Shown: piece by piece, positions 1-8,192 of the stretch | Layout of the letters: every line of letters begins with the position of its first letter | Numbering within the stretch: position 1 is the first letter of the stretch | Notes under the pieces: generated by a model | What the model was told of the DNA's origin: nothing | What the model saw: only the letters and a program-made list of their open reading frames with translations | The model's database searches: none | From: Vibrio sp. FE10 | Lineage (GTDB): Bacteria; Pseudomonadota; Gammaproteobacteria; Enterobacterales; Vibrionaceae | Assembly (NCBI RefSeq): GCF_030297155.1 | Contig: NZ_AP028067.1 | Coordinates: 3,658,001-3,722,000, forward strand | DNA length: 64,000 bases | Direction of reading: 5' to 3' | Made by a program: the position numbers and the translations under genes

Positions 1-495
1 GTAACCCAACATAACCACGCTATCAATGAATACCGTCGTTACACCAAGCACTAATAGCTGTGGAGCCTGAGGCTGTGTCGGATCGATAAATTGAGGAAAA
101 AGAGCCACCAAAAACACGATAGATTTCGGGTTAGTGAGATTAATCAGCACCGCATTTCTCAACAATCTTCCGCTCGATAATATTGTGCTCTCTTCTGAAG
201 CCACCAAGCTAGAGTTATCACGCCACTTTTGAATACCCAACCACAAAAGATAAGCCACACCGACCCATTTGATGATAGTGAACGCCAACGCGGATTGAGC
301 GACTAGTGCACCAATGCCCGCTCCCACCAGAATGATGTGGAATGCTAGACCAAGCTGTAAGCCTGCGATCGACGCGAGTGATTTCTTGGTGCCATAACTT
401 AGCCCATTGCTGATTGAATTAACGGTACCAGAGCCCGGAGCCAAACTAAACAAAATCGCCGTGACGACATAAGCAAGCCAAACATGAGTATCCAT
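1..495 (-). CDS. rhtB: RhtB/LysE-family amino acid exporter (C-terminus cut by window edge)
   Basis: Inner-membrane exporter of the LysE/RhtB family, probably for homoserine, homoserine lactone or related amino acids. The translation starts MDTHVWLAYVVTAILFS, carries the family motif around SLAPGSGTVNS in the first segment and NLTNPKS later, and has several hydrophobic spans. I chose the ATG at 495 because an AAGGA lies about seven bases upstream; a second in-frame ATG at 501 sits directly on that site. The reading frame runs off the left edge. It is divergent from pldB, and the cluster rhtB-pldB-yigL is also found in Escherichia coli, which supports the name. Substrate is inferred from family only. 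Confidence 0.85.
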   Translation of the reverse strand, partial: MDTHVWLAYVVTAILFSLAPGSGTVNSISNGLSYGTKKSLASIAGLQLGLAFHIILVGAGIGALVAQSALAFTIIKWVGVAYLLWLGIQKWRDNSSLVASEESTILSSGRLLRNAVLINLTNPKSIVFLVALFPQFIDPTQPQAPQLLVLGVTTVFIDSVVMLGY

Positions 496-576
496 TTGCA
501 TTTCCTTACTAGTTCTTTAATCTAACAACATTAGTAGCGATAACGCTCTCACATGCATCAGTTCAGGTAATTTCCC

Positions 577-1557
577 ATGGAAAACCACAGTGCCGCCCCG
601 TTTTCGTACACGCAAGAACCTGAGTTCGAGCAAGCGATTAAACACCCGATCCCTGCCCTTTGGCAACAACGAAAAGATGGGTATGTCACATCATCTGGTA
701 AAAAGAAGCTGTACTGGTGTAGCCTAACCTCACCGACGCACACCAAAGCCATTGTAATTTCAAATGGTCGCATCGAGTGTTGCTTGAAATACCAAGAACT
801 CTTTTATGATTTCTATCAACAAGGCTATGACGTTTATTCATTTGACCACCAAGGTCAAGGCCAGTCGGAACGTATGGTAACAGACTCTGACATCGGTCAC
901 ATTCATGAGTTTGATGATTATGCGTCAGATATGTCCGACATCATTGCCAGCTTTGACCTCAACCGATATTCCAATCGTTATCTGCTCGCTCACTCAATGG
1001 GCAGCACGATAGCCACTCGCTACCTGCAAACTCACCCAGACCACCCGTTTGACAAGGTCACGCTGTGCGCACCCATGTTTGGGATCAATACTGAATGGTA
1101 CTTCAAGCCCATCGCGATGGTTGTTGGACAGGTACTCACGGCTTGTTATGCCAAGCCGACTTATGCCCCAGGGCAACAAGCGTATTACTCGAAGCCCTTC
1201 GAAAATAATTTATTAAGCCAAAGCAAGGTACGTTACCAATGGTTCCGCCGACTGTATGACGAGTCACCCTCTTTACAAGTGGGTGGACCAAGCACTCGCT
1301 GGGTTTGGCAAGGATTAATGGCAGCTAAGCAGGCAATTCAGCAGACTCGTCAAATCAAAATCCCTCTGCTATTGATTCAGGCTGGGGAAGAGAAGATTGT
1401 GAGTAACGATGCTCAAATGAAGTTCATCAATAAGCTGAAGAAAACCAACTCAGCCAGCCAGTTTATGGCCATTGAAGGCTCTAGACATGAGGTGTTGTTT
1501 GAAAAAGATGAATATCGCAATCAAACACTGGATGCCATTAATCAGTTTTTTGTTTAA
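577..1557 (+). CDS. pldB: Lysophospholipase L2 (alpha/beta hydrolase)
   Basis: Alpha/beta hydrolase of 326 residues that in this family removes the acyl chain of lysophospholipids, at the inner membrane. The nucleophile elbow reads A-H-S-M-G with Ser140 at its centre; FDHQGQGQSER ahead of it is the usual oxyanion region, and GSRHEVLFE near the C-terminus supplies the catalytic His. No signal peptide is seen. It stands divergent from rhtB and upstream of yigL, the same neighbours as in enteric bacteria, which is the main reason for calling it pldB rather than a general monoacylglycerol lipase. Confidence 0.85.
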   Translation: MENHSAAPFSYTQEPEFEQAIKHPIPALWQQRKDGYVTSSGKKKLYWCSLTSPTHTKAIVISNGRIECCLKYQELFYDFYQQGYDVYSFDHQGQGQSERMVTDSDIGHIHEFDDYASDMSDIIASFDLNRYSNRYLLAHSMGSTIATRYLQTHPDHPFDKVTLCAPMFGINTEWYFKPIAMVVGQVLTACYAKPTYAPGQQAYYSKPFENNLLSQSKVRYQWFRRLYDESPSLQVGGPSTRWVWQGLMAAKQAIQQTRQIKIPLLLIQAGEEKIVSNDAQMKFINKLKKTNSASQFMAIEGSRHEVLFEKDEYRNQTLDAINQFFV

Positions 1558-1744
1558 CGCTCGCACACCAATAGAAAGTAACGACTAATAAGATAAGCGC
1601 TAAAGAGGAAGAGAAGTAAGTGAGCTTTGCCCTCTTTTCTTGCATGAATTTGGCATACAATTTCTAGATAGAGATATTGTATTTCAAAGGGCACTGGCAT
1701 TGGCTGGTGTCGATATTGGTTAAGCATTTTGCAATGAGGGTTAA

Positions 1745-2572
1745 ATGACTATTCCTGCACTAAAAGATTCCGTGAAAATTGTTGCCTCTGATCTAGATGG
1801 TACGCTTTTGGCTCCCAACCATCAGTTAAGCGATTTTACCAAGCAAACACTCACGAAGTTACACGGACAAGGTTATACCTTTATCTTCGCAACAGGTCGT
1901 CACCATGTTGATGTTGCTGGTATTCGCAAGCAAACGGGTATTCCGGCTTACATGATCACCTCGAATGGTGCTCGCGTGCATGACCAAGACGACAATCTAA
2001 TGTATGCCAAGAATATCCCTGCTGAATTAGTGCAAAGTGTTGTGGATGTGTTTAAGAAAGACCCAGAGATCTTCATCCATATCTATATGAACGATGAGTG
2101 GTTACTGAATCGTGATGACGAAACAATGAAGAAGTTTCACGATCAAACAGGCTTCACATACCGATTGTACGATGCAGATAACGCACCGAGTGAAGGCATT
2201 GCTAAAATCTTCTGTACTCACCCAAATAAATCACATGAACACCTTGTTCCATTTGAAGATGAGCTCAATGCTCTGTTTGGTGAAAAATTGAATGTCGCTT
2301 TCTCAACACCTTGGTGCTTGGAAGTGATGGCTGCAGAAGTGTCTAAAGGCGATGCGCTACAAGCCGTAGCTCAATCTATCGACCTTGAGCTAGAAAACTG
2401 CATTGCTTTTGGTGATGGCATGAACGATGTCGAACTACTATCAATGGCAGGTAAAGGCTTAGTGATGGGTACATCCCATGAAAAAGTACTTAAAGCGCTG
2501 CCTGATAATGAAGTGATTGGCAGCAACGCCGACGATGCAGTTGCGCACTACTTAGAAAAGCACCTGCTTTAA
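1745..2572 (+). CDS. yigL: Cof-type HAD phosphatase YigL
   Basis: Cytoplasmic sugar-phosphate phosphatase of the haloacid dehalogenase superfamily, 275 residues. Motif I is D16-L-D18-G-T, motif II is the S/T in FATGR, and motif IV is GDGMNDVELL near the C-terminus; the long cap between them is of the Cof type. Family members act on pyridoxal phosphate and small phosphosugars, and E. coli YigL takes part in the sugar-phosphate stress response. A 186-base gap separates it from pldB and holds a possible weak promoter (TTGGCA near 1650), so it may be transcribed separately. A strong terminator follows. Confidence 0.88.
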   Translation: MTIPALKDSVKIVASDLDGTLLAPNHQLSDFTKQTLTKLHGQGYTFIFATGRHHVDVAGIRKQTGIPAYMITSNGARVHDQDDNLMYAKNIPAELVQSVVDVFKKDPEIFIHIYMNDEWLLNRDDETMKKFHDQTGFTYRLYDADNAPSEGIAKIFCTHPNKSHEHLVPFEDELNALFGEKLNVAFSTPWCLEVMAAEVSKGDALQAVAQSIDLELENCIAFGDGMNDVELLSMAGKGLVMGTSHEKVLKALPDNEVIGSNADDAVAHYLEKHLL

Positions 2573-2603
2573 TCTAGTCAAAAAAAATCTGAATAAATAA
2601 AAA

Positions 2604-2626
2604 GGCAGCCAGTGGCTGCCTTTTTT
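2604..2626. terminator. Bidirectional Rho-independent terminator, yigL / EVE gene
   Basis: Seven-base GC-rich stem GGCAGCC/GGCTGCC with a three-base loop. A runs lie on the left and six Ts on the right, so it can serve both converging genes. Confidence 0.9.
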
Positions 2627-2655
2627 GAACCTTACGCTAAAAGCTTCCTCTAACG

Positions 2656-3123
2656 CTAACGAGAGCCGAGTACTTCTTTTCCTAAGATCGCCTGCCACTC
2701 CTGTTCGGTAACAGGCATGATGGATAAGCGATTGCCTCGTTTAACCAGCGGCATTTCGGTGAGCTCAGGCATAGCTTTAAGCGTTGCCAGAGGGATCAAG
2801 CGCTCAGTCACTCGCACAAACTCGACATCAACCATTATCCAGCGAGGGTTATCTGGCGAAGACTTGGCATCATAGTAATCACTCTCGGGATCGAATTGAA
2901 AATGGTCTGGGTAGGCTTCTCTGGTTACCTTTGCGATCCCTGCTACGCCAACTTTTTTGCATGATGAATGGTATATCATCACCAGATCGCCAAGCTTGAC
3001 GTCATCACGCATCATGTTTCGAGCCTGATAGTTGCGTACACCCTCCCAACAAGAGGTTTTTTGCACTCTAAGAGTCTGAATAGAGAAGGTGTCGGGTTCT
3101 GTTTTAAATAACCAATATGCCAT
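2656..3123 (-). CDS. EVE-domain protein
   Basis: Small cytoplasmic protein of 155 residues that is one EVE domain, a PUA-like fold thought to bind modified bases in nucleic acid. The start MAYWLFKTEPDTFS and the following CWEGVRNYQARN are the family signatures, and the Y-H-S-S-C segment falls in the predicted ligand pocket. Its cellular role is not known; related domains are fused to restriction enzymes elsewhere, but nothing here suggests a defence locus. It converges on yigL and is divergent from the lipoprotein gene downstream. Confidence 0.85.
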   Translation of the reverse strand: MAYWLFKTEPDTFSIQTLRVQKTSCWEGVRNYQARNMMRDDVKLGDLVMIYHSSCKKVGVAGIAKVTREAYPDHFQFDPESDYYDAKSSPDNPRWIMVDVEFVRVTERLIPLATLKAMPELTEMPLVKRGNRLSIMPVTEQEWQAILGKEVLGSR

Positions 3124-3162
3124 AATAAATCCAATTAACGGTTGCTCCGAGGAAGATATAAC

Positions 3163-4707
3163 ATGAAGGTAATGAAAAACCCAGTGACATGGCTAGTCGC
3201 ATTCGCTTTACAAGGCTGTGTAACGGCACCAGATACGCCGCAACAACCTGAATTACCACCAGCAACCTTAGATGAACCACTGAGCATTCAACCGCAAACC
3301 TTCATCATGCGTGGTCAGGTTGTGGTTGGTCATGAAAGCCGAACTTTCACGCCTTGCGGCAGCCAACAACAATACTGGTTAGATTTATCACCCGAGTTAG
3401 CGCTAGAAGCACAAGGGTTGGCCACTAGACCTTATCAAGCCTTATACGGCGAGCTTATCGGCCATCTCACTGTGCCGAGCCAAACGGGATACAATGCCGA
3501 TTTCACCGCACGCTTCGTAGTTGACCAAGTCAATGTGCTAACGGCAGAGAACCCTGATCGTTGTGACCAACCACTTCGCGCAACACGCGCTTTTGGTAAT
3601 GAACCATACTGGTCAGCAACCTTCGATAAAGACCAACTCAAATACACTAAGATGGGCGAAGAACCTCAGCGCCTCAATATCGAATCTAGCCGCACCACAC
3701 CAAGCACCCGCGACTACCAGCTTAAAGGTAACCAGGCTCAAGGTGAGTTAAATCTTAAGAAAGAGAGCTGCAGTGATGGCATGAGTGACTCTATCTATGG
3801 CTGGCACACCAAACTTAATCTCAATGACAGCAGCTACAATGGCTGTGCAATGGTGGCTAACCAAGACCCAACCCTCGACTGGAGTGGACTCTACTTCGCA
3901 AGCTCAACGCAGAACACTGGCTTCTCTATCAACCTAGAACTCAACGATGACCACAGCGCTATTACGACTTACTCGTACAGCAATGGCGATCCTTCTATTA
4001 TTGAACAGGGCTTCTGGCAGCAACTTAACCAAAATCAGGTACAGGTTGTGATGACTCGCCACCAGCAACAGTACTTAATCTCTGAGCGCATCTTCACACT
4101 CGATAACGGCAAACTGGTCGCTGAGAAGGAAAAAGTGGGCAATGTTGTCTACCCTATTGCCAATGGCGGTCTAGTGCTATTTGAAGCCAAGAGTGAACAG
4201 GCACAAGTGAATACGACCACCAACGTTGATCTAACCGCAAAGCAGGTAAACTCCAGTGATCAACTTGATCAAAAAGTCGACCAAGCGATCCGCGAGTATT
4301 TTAAGATCAACAACACCGCACCAGACAATACTAAGTACCGCTGGCTAACCTACGATCTGAACGGCGATGGCAAAGAAGAGCTATTTGCTCAACTCGATTG
4401 GTGTGGTTCGGGTGGCTGTACGTTGCTTATCTTTGAAAACCACCAAAACAACTGGCGCTTCAATAGCCGAGTGACACTGGTTAAGGGCGATATACGCTTA
4501 GGTAAATCGCAAAATCATGGCTGGCAAGATCTGATCTTCAATGTCAGCGGCGGTGGAGCAACACCAGCGAAGCACACACTGTCTTACACCGGTGTTAGCT
4601 ACCCACTAAACCCAAGCGTTGCTCCAGTTGCGGACGATGCTGATATCAGCGATGTGGTTCTGTTTGCTGATGGCATATCACCAGCACAAAGCGGAGTTAA
4701 GCTATAA
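3163..4707 (+). CDS. Lipoprotein with COG3650-like and NlpE-like regions
   Basis: Predicted lipoprotein of 514 residues. I start it at the ATG at 3163, preceded by GAGGAA eight bases upstream, rather than at an earlier in-frame TTG. The N-terminus has two lysines, a short hydrophobic stretch and the lipobox A-L-Q-G-C with Cys19 as the acylation site. After a proline-rich linker come a region with FTPCGSQQQYW and GNEPYWSA, typical of COG3650 proteins; a stretch around GLYFASSTQNTGF that resembles the NlpE fold; and a C-terminal part with a DLNGDGKEEL calcium-loop-like motif. Function is unknown; envelope stress or metal sensing would be a guess. The next gene starts two bases after its stop codon. 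Confidence 0.75.
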   Translation: MKVMKNPVTWLVAFALQGCVTAPDTPQQPELPPATLDEPLSIQPQTFIMRGQVVVGHESRTFTPCGSQQQYWLDLSPELALEAQGLATRPYQALYGELIGHLTVPSQTGYNADFTARFVVDQVNVLTAENPDRCDQPLRATRAFGNEPYWSATFDKDQLKYTKMGEEPQRLNIESSRTTPSTRDYQLKGNQAQGELNLKKESCSDGMSDSIYGWHTKLNLNDSSYNGCAMVANQDPTLDWSGLYFASSTQNTGFSINLELNDDHSAITTYSYSNGDPSIIEQGFWQQLNQNQVQVVMTRHQQQYLISERIFTLDNGKLVAEKEKVGNVVYPIANGGLVLFEAKSEQAQVNTTTNVDLTAKQVNSSDQLDQKVDQAIREYFKINNTAPDNTKYRWLTYDLNGDGKEELFAQLDWCGSGGCTLLIFENHQNNWRFNSRVTLVKGDIRLGKSQNHGWQDLIFNVSGGGATPAKHTLSYTGVSYPLNPSVAPVADDADISDVVLFADGISPAQSGVKL

Positions 4708-4709
4708 CC

Positions 4710-5306
4710 ATGAGTAATCAACAAGCTTGCGGTGGTTGTGGCTTCACTCATCAATGTATTTGTCATCGTATACCAAGTGTTGAAAGCCAAACTGATCTTG
4801 TACTGCTGACTCATGAGAATGAACTGTCGCGAGACACCAATACCGGAAAGCTGCTTGAGCAATCTATTCAGCAGTGTCAGTCCTTCATGTGGCAACGAAA
4901 AACACCGCCAGAAGAGCTAATTGCCTTACTCGAAGACGACGCATTACAGCCTTTTTTGCTGTTTCCAAGTGACAAGAGTATTGAGTGCCAGCAGGCCGTG
5001 TCATCTGTAGCTGGAGATCGTAAGCCGTTATTCATCATCTTGGATGGCACATGGCAGGAAGCGAAGAAAATGCTCAACAAGAGCGCGTGGTTAAAAACCA
5101 TTCCTCAAATCCATCTCGATATCACGACGGAATCGTCATACACCTTGCGCCGCAATCAAGACAGTGGGCACCTATGTACCTGCGAAGTTGGCGTTGAGTT
5201 ACTAAAAACGTTGGGAGAAGCCGAACCTGCTAGGCTGATTAACGATTACTACCAGCACTACCTAAAGGTGTTTCAAGCGGATAAATGTGGTCATTCACTC
5301 AAATAG
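4710..5306 (+). CDS. DTW-domain protein, probable tRNA aminocarboxypropyltransferase
   Basis: Protein of 198 residues in the DTW family, whose characterised member TapT (YfiP) places a 3-amino-3-carboxypropyl group from S-adenosylmethionine on uridine 47 of tRNA. The N-terminal cysteines C-G-G-C and C-I-C-H look like a zinc site. The name-giving motif appears as LDGTWQEAKKM, and RRNQDSGHLCTCE completes the active site. It is shorter than typical TapT (about 230 residues), so it may be a related family member with another target. It is very likely cotranscribed with the preceding lipoprotein gene. A terminator follows. Confidence 0.75.
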   Translation: MSNQQACGGCGFTHQCICHRIPSVESQTDLVLLTHENELSRDTNTGKLLEQSIQQCQSFMWQRKTPPEELIALLEDDALQPFLLFPSDKSIECQQAVSSVAGDRKPLFIILDGTWQEAKKMLNKSAWLKTIPQIHLDITTESSYTLRRNQDSGHLCTCEVGVELLKTLGEAEPARLINDYYQHYLKVFQADKCGHSLK

Positions 5307-5362
5307 AGGAAGCCACGTACAAGCTTGCGGTAAATAACGTAAAACAGAAACAAAAACAAAAA

Positions 5363-5387
5363 GGGTGAGCCATAAGCTCACCCTTTT
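5363..5387 (+). terminator. Rho-independent terminator after the DTW gene
   Basis: Stem GGGTGAGC/GCTCACCC with a five-base loop and four Ts. As flanks are A-rich to the left it may also act leftward. Confidence 0.88.
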
Positions 5388-5513
5388 CACATCTAACGTT
5401 AATCTATTGAATCTATTGAACCGATCGGTGTTTCACGTGAAACCCATACTCTGGCTGTTCTCCGAAAAGACATTTCGTCACATAGAAAGCACTTCTCCAC
5501 GTAACTCGCTCGA

Positions 5514-8006
5514 TTAAAATAAACGCTGAGGTTGACCGAAGTAGTAACCCTGCAGGTAATCGACCCCCATATCTTCTGCGATTCGACACACCTGTTCATT
5601 ATGTACGAACTCCGCCACTGTCTTGGCATTGAGTATCTGGCACAAACTAACAAGTTGCTGGGCAATCTTACGCTGTTTCTTGTCTTGGTCGATATTGCGA
5701 ATCAGGCTGCCATCGAGCTTTATCACCTGTGGCTCAAGCTTCAATATCTCATCAATGTTCGAATAGCCTGAGCCAAAATCATCAACGATGATATTCACGC
5801 CCATATCGCGGAAATGGTTACATATCTCAATCAATCGACCGTAATCCTGAATCTGTTCGGTTTCCAGTACCTCTAACCCAATGCGCTGCGGGTGACTGAT
5901 CTTTTTGATGGCTTGCTCAAGATGAAGAATAGTTTTCTCGTTGTTGAAATCTTGTGGCGCCAAATTAATAGAAAACGAATCGGTTCTTTGACTCATAAAA
6001 TCAAAGGTACGCGTTATCATCTGGCGACTAAGGCGCGTATAAAGATGCGTTCCCTCGATAATCGGTAAAAACTTACCTGGAGCTATCAGCTGACCATCTT
6101 CTTCTATTCGAACCAAGCATTCATAGCTTTCAACTTGATGGCTGTGCGCTGACACTATGGGTTGAGAACACGCAACAACGTTTTGATTCAACACCGCGCG
6201 GCTAACACAAGACAACCAACCTAATTGCTCTTGCCGCTGCTTCTCTAGTTGGATTAATGTTTTAGCGCTCACTAGATGCTTATTCTGACTTACCGCACTA
6301 CGACGAGCCTCAATAGCTTTCAGTAACAAGTCATCTATCGATGTGGTTGGAAAATCACGACGACTAGCAATGCCTGCGCAAATTGACACCGAGAGGTAAT
6401 CGATATTCGGTAAGCCCATCGGCTCAAAATTTACGTGTTCGGTTTTATCAGCAAACTCAGAAAAGCGCTGATGAATGTGCTCATGGCTGGCCCAACTTTC
6501 AAAAACTACCGCCCACTCGCCAATACCGATGCTGTAAAGCTGACACCTTTCATCAAAAAACTGCCACAACGCCTTTTGAAAATACTCACTCAAATCACGA
6601 AGCAGCTTATCACCCACTCGATAACCGTACTTTTCATTGATCTGTCCAAACGTCGTGACCTTCAACGCTAACAAGTGACTATCAGCATTCATTTTTGACA
6701 ACTTTTCACGCAACACACTTCGATTAGGTAAACCCGTTCGACGATCAATCCGGTAACTGGCAGTCAGTGCAGTGGCTTGCTGCCGGATCTTGCTCGCCAT
6801 GCTGTTGTTCATGTCATCAACATCGAGCAAAGCATTACGAATCAATGAAAATAAGGGGGATATGTTCGTGGCAGGTTGTGTCTCAAGCGGAATGGCACCT
6901 TCAGCTTCGACCTCTCCCTCTCTTAGAGTGAGATACGTTAGGCTGTGATGCAGAATACGTTGTTGATCATCATCTTGATAAAGCTCGCCCATACAATACA
7001 CACCATAGGTGTCTGCTAGGTTTTGAAAAGTCTCCACCTCTTGGTTGCCGTCAATAAAGTCGATACGCGAAGTGCAGTTATAAATAAAGAACTGTTGCGG
7101 GGCATGAACACCAATTTGTTGAACGCCAAGTCGTATCTGCTCCAAGGTAAGGGAAGGATGGTCATAACAAAACCTCACCTCTTCACCTAACTGAAACGAG
7201 CCACTGAATTCAACCTCCCCCAATTCAGTGACCTTAAGTGGCAGATGGATATTCTGCTCTTTCGGATCACCGACCATCAAAGGGAAGTTATGGAGTTGCT
7301 CGAAAGGTACTTCGAGGCCGTCCGCAAGGTAGCGATTATAAAGATCACGAACAGGCATGCCGTCCAATTCTGCCAAGCGTTGACCTTCAGCGCCAGTGAC
7401 TCGAAAGGTGCGCCCTATCGGGTTCCACTCGGTGTAGTAGCCTTTGGTTACGACTAACTCAGAGCTGTGTAAGGCCAGCATTACGTAGGCATTTTCGTAG
7501 CAATGGCCGTTCAACATAACCCACCGTCCACTGTCGGTAATAGTCGATGCGCCGCCACAAATAGGCAATGAGTATCGGGATTGTTCAAACGCAGCAAACA
7601 AGGCTCGGTTATTTATCTGCAAGCGATCGGCAAAGCAGATAATACTTTGAGTCTGAGCGGTACATCCCAACTGTTCCCACATCGATTGGCTATCAAGCTG
7701 TGGCTGATCGCTATACTCCACAACACCACAAGAAAATGAGGTGCTGTCGAAGCGAGTAACAATAAGGAATAAGCCCTGATGCAAAATGACACCTTCGCTG
7801 ATGTAATGATTGGCACTACAACCAATGAGCTTTGCGTTGGGGAAAGTCGATTGAATTACTTGGCAGGCAGCCAAAACCGAACCTTTCTCGAAAGACGAAA
7901 ACACCTGAATCAGTAGGCTTTCATGTGTATGAAAATCTATCTTTTCCAATTCACGTTGGGTTTGTTCTATGTCTTGTATCAGGAGAGAGGTCGACTGCAT
8001 ATTCAC
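5514..8006 (-). CDS. FIST - degenerate GGDEF - EAL protein (paralogue 1)
   Basis: Large cytoplasmic signalling protein of 830 residues (828 if the ATG at 8000 is used instead of the GTG at 8006; neither has a strong ribosome site). Residues about 30-370 form FIST N and C sensor domains, thought to bind small molecules such as amino acids. A GGDEF domain follows, but its signature is G-I-G-E-W-A, so cyclase activity is unlikely. The C-terminal EAL domain (about 590-825) keeps its metal and substrate residues: E in YECLVRI, N in INLAP, E in LETEQ, DDFGSGYSN, K in KLDGSLIR, E in AEFVHN and the Q in LQGYYFG. A working cyclic-di-GMP phosphodiesterase is therefore plausible. No membrane segment is seen. 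A close paralogue lies directly upstream. Confidence 0.88.
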   Translation of the reverse strand: MNMQSTSLLIQDIEQTQRELEKIDFHTHESLLIQVFSSFEKGSVLAACQVIQSTFPNAKLIGCSANHYISEGVILHQGLFLIVTRFDSTSFSCGVVEYSDQPQLDSQSMWEQLGCTAQTQSIICFADRLQINNRALFAAFEQSRYSLPICGGASTITDSGRWVMLNGHCYENAYVMLALHSSELVVTKGYYTEWNPIGRTFRVTGAEGQRLAELDGMPVRDLYNRYLADGLEVPFEQLHNFPLMVGDPKEQNIHLPLKVTELGEVEFSGSFQLGEEVRFCYDHPSLTLEQIRLGVQQIGVHAPQQFFIYNCTSRIDFIDGNQEVETFQNLADTYGVYCMGELYQDDDQQRILHHSLTYLTLREGEVEAEGAIPLETQPATNISPLFSLIRNALLDVDDMNNSMASKIRQQATALTASYRIDRRTGLPNRSVLREKLSKMNADSHLLALKVTTFGQINEKYGYRVGDKLLRDLSEYFQKALWQFFDERCQLYSIGIGEWAVVFESWASHEHIHQRFSEFADKTEHVNFEPMGLPNIDYLSVSICAGIASRRDFPTTSIDDLLLKAIEARRSAVSQNKHLVSAKTLIQLEKQRQEQLGWLSCVSRAVLNQNVVACSQPIVSAHSHQVESYECLVRIEEDGQLIAPGKFLPIIEGTHLYTRLSRQMITRTFDFMSQRTDSFSINLAPQDFNNEKTILHLEQAIKKISHPQRIGLEVLETEQIQDYGRLIEICNHFRDMGVNIIVDDFGSGYSNIDEILKLEPQVIKLDGSLIRNIDQDKKQRKIAQQLVSLCQILNAKTVAEFVHNEQVCRIAEDMGVDYLQGYYFGQPQRLF

Positions 8007-8192
8007 ATTAATCGTTGCGTTAATGATTTGTTATTGTGCTTATTATAGATAAGGCTTGCACGGAATACTTACAATCGTCTTGTAAATAATGTGACGTTAG
8101 TTAGACATCACTCATTCCACCAAAAAACAGTCATTAATGGTGGCTGAGCGCATTCAAAGTAAGGGCTTGTGGAATTTTACGAGCTTTAACAA

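Noticed and set aside
2656..3123. EVE-domain gene as part of a defence system
   Set aside because: EVE domains occur in modification-dependent restriction, but here the gene is alone with housekeeping neighbours and no nuclease.
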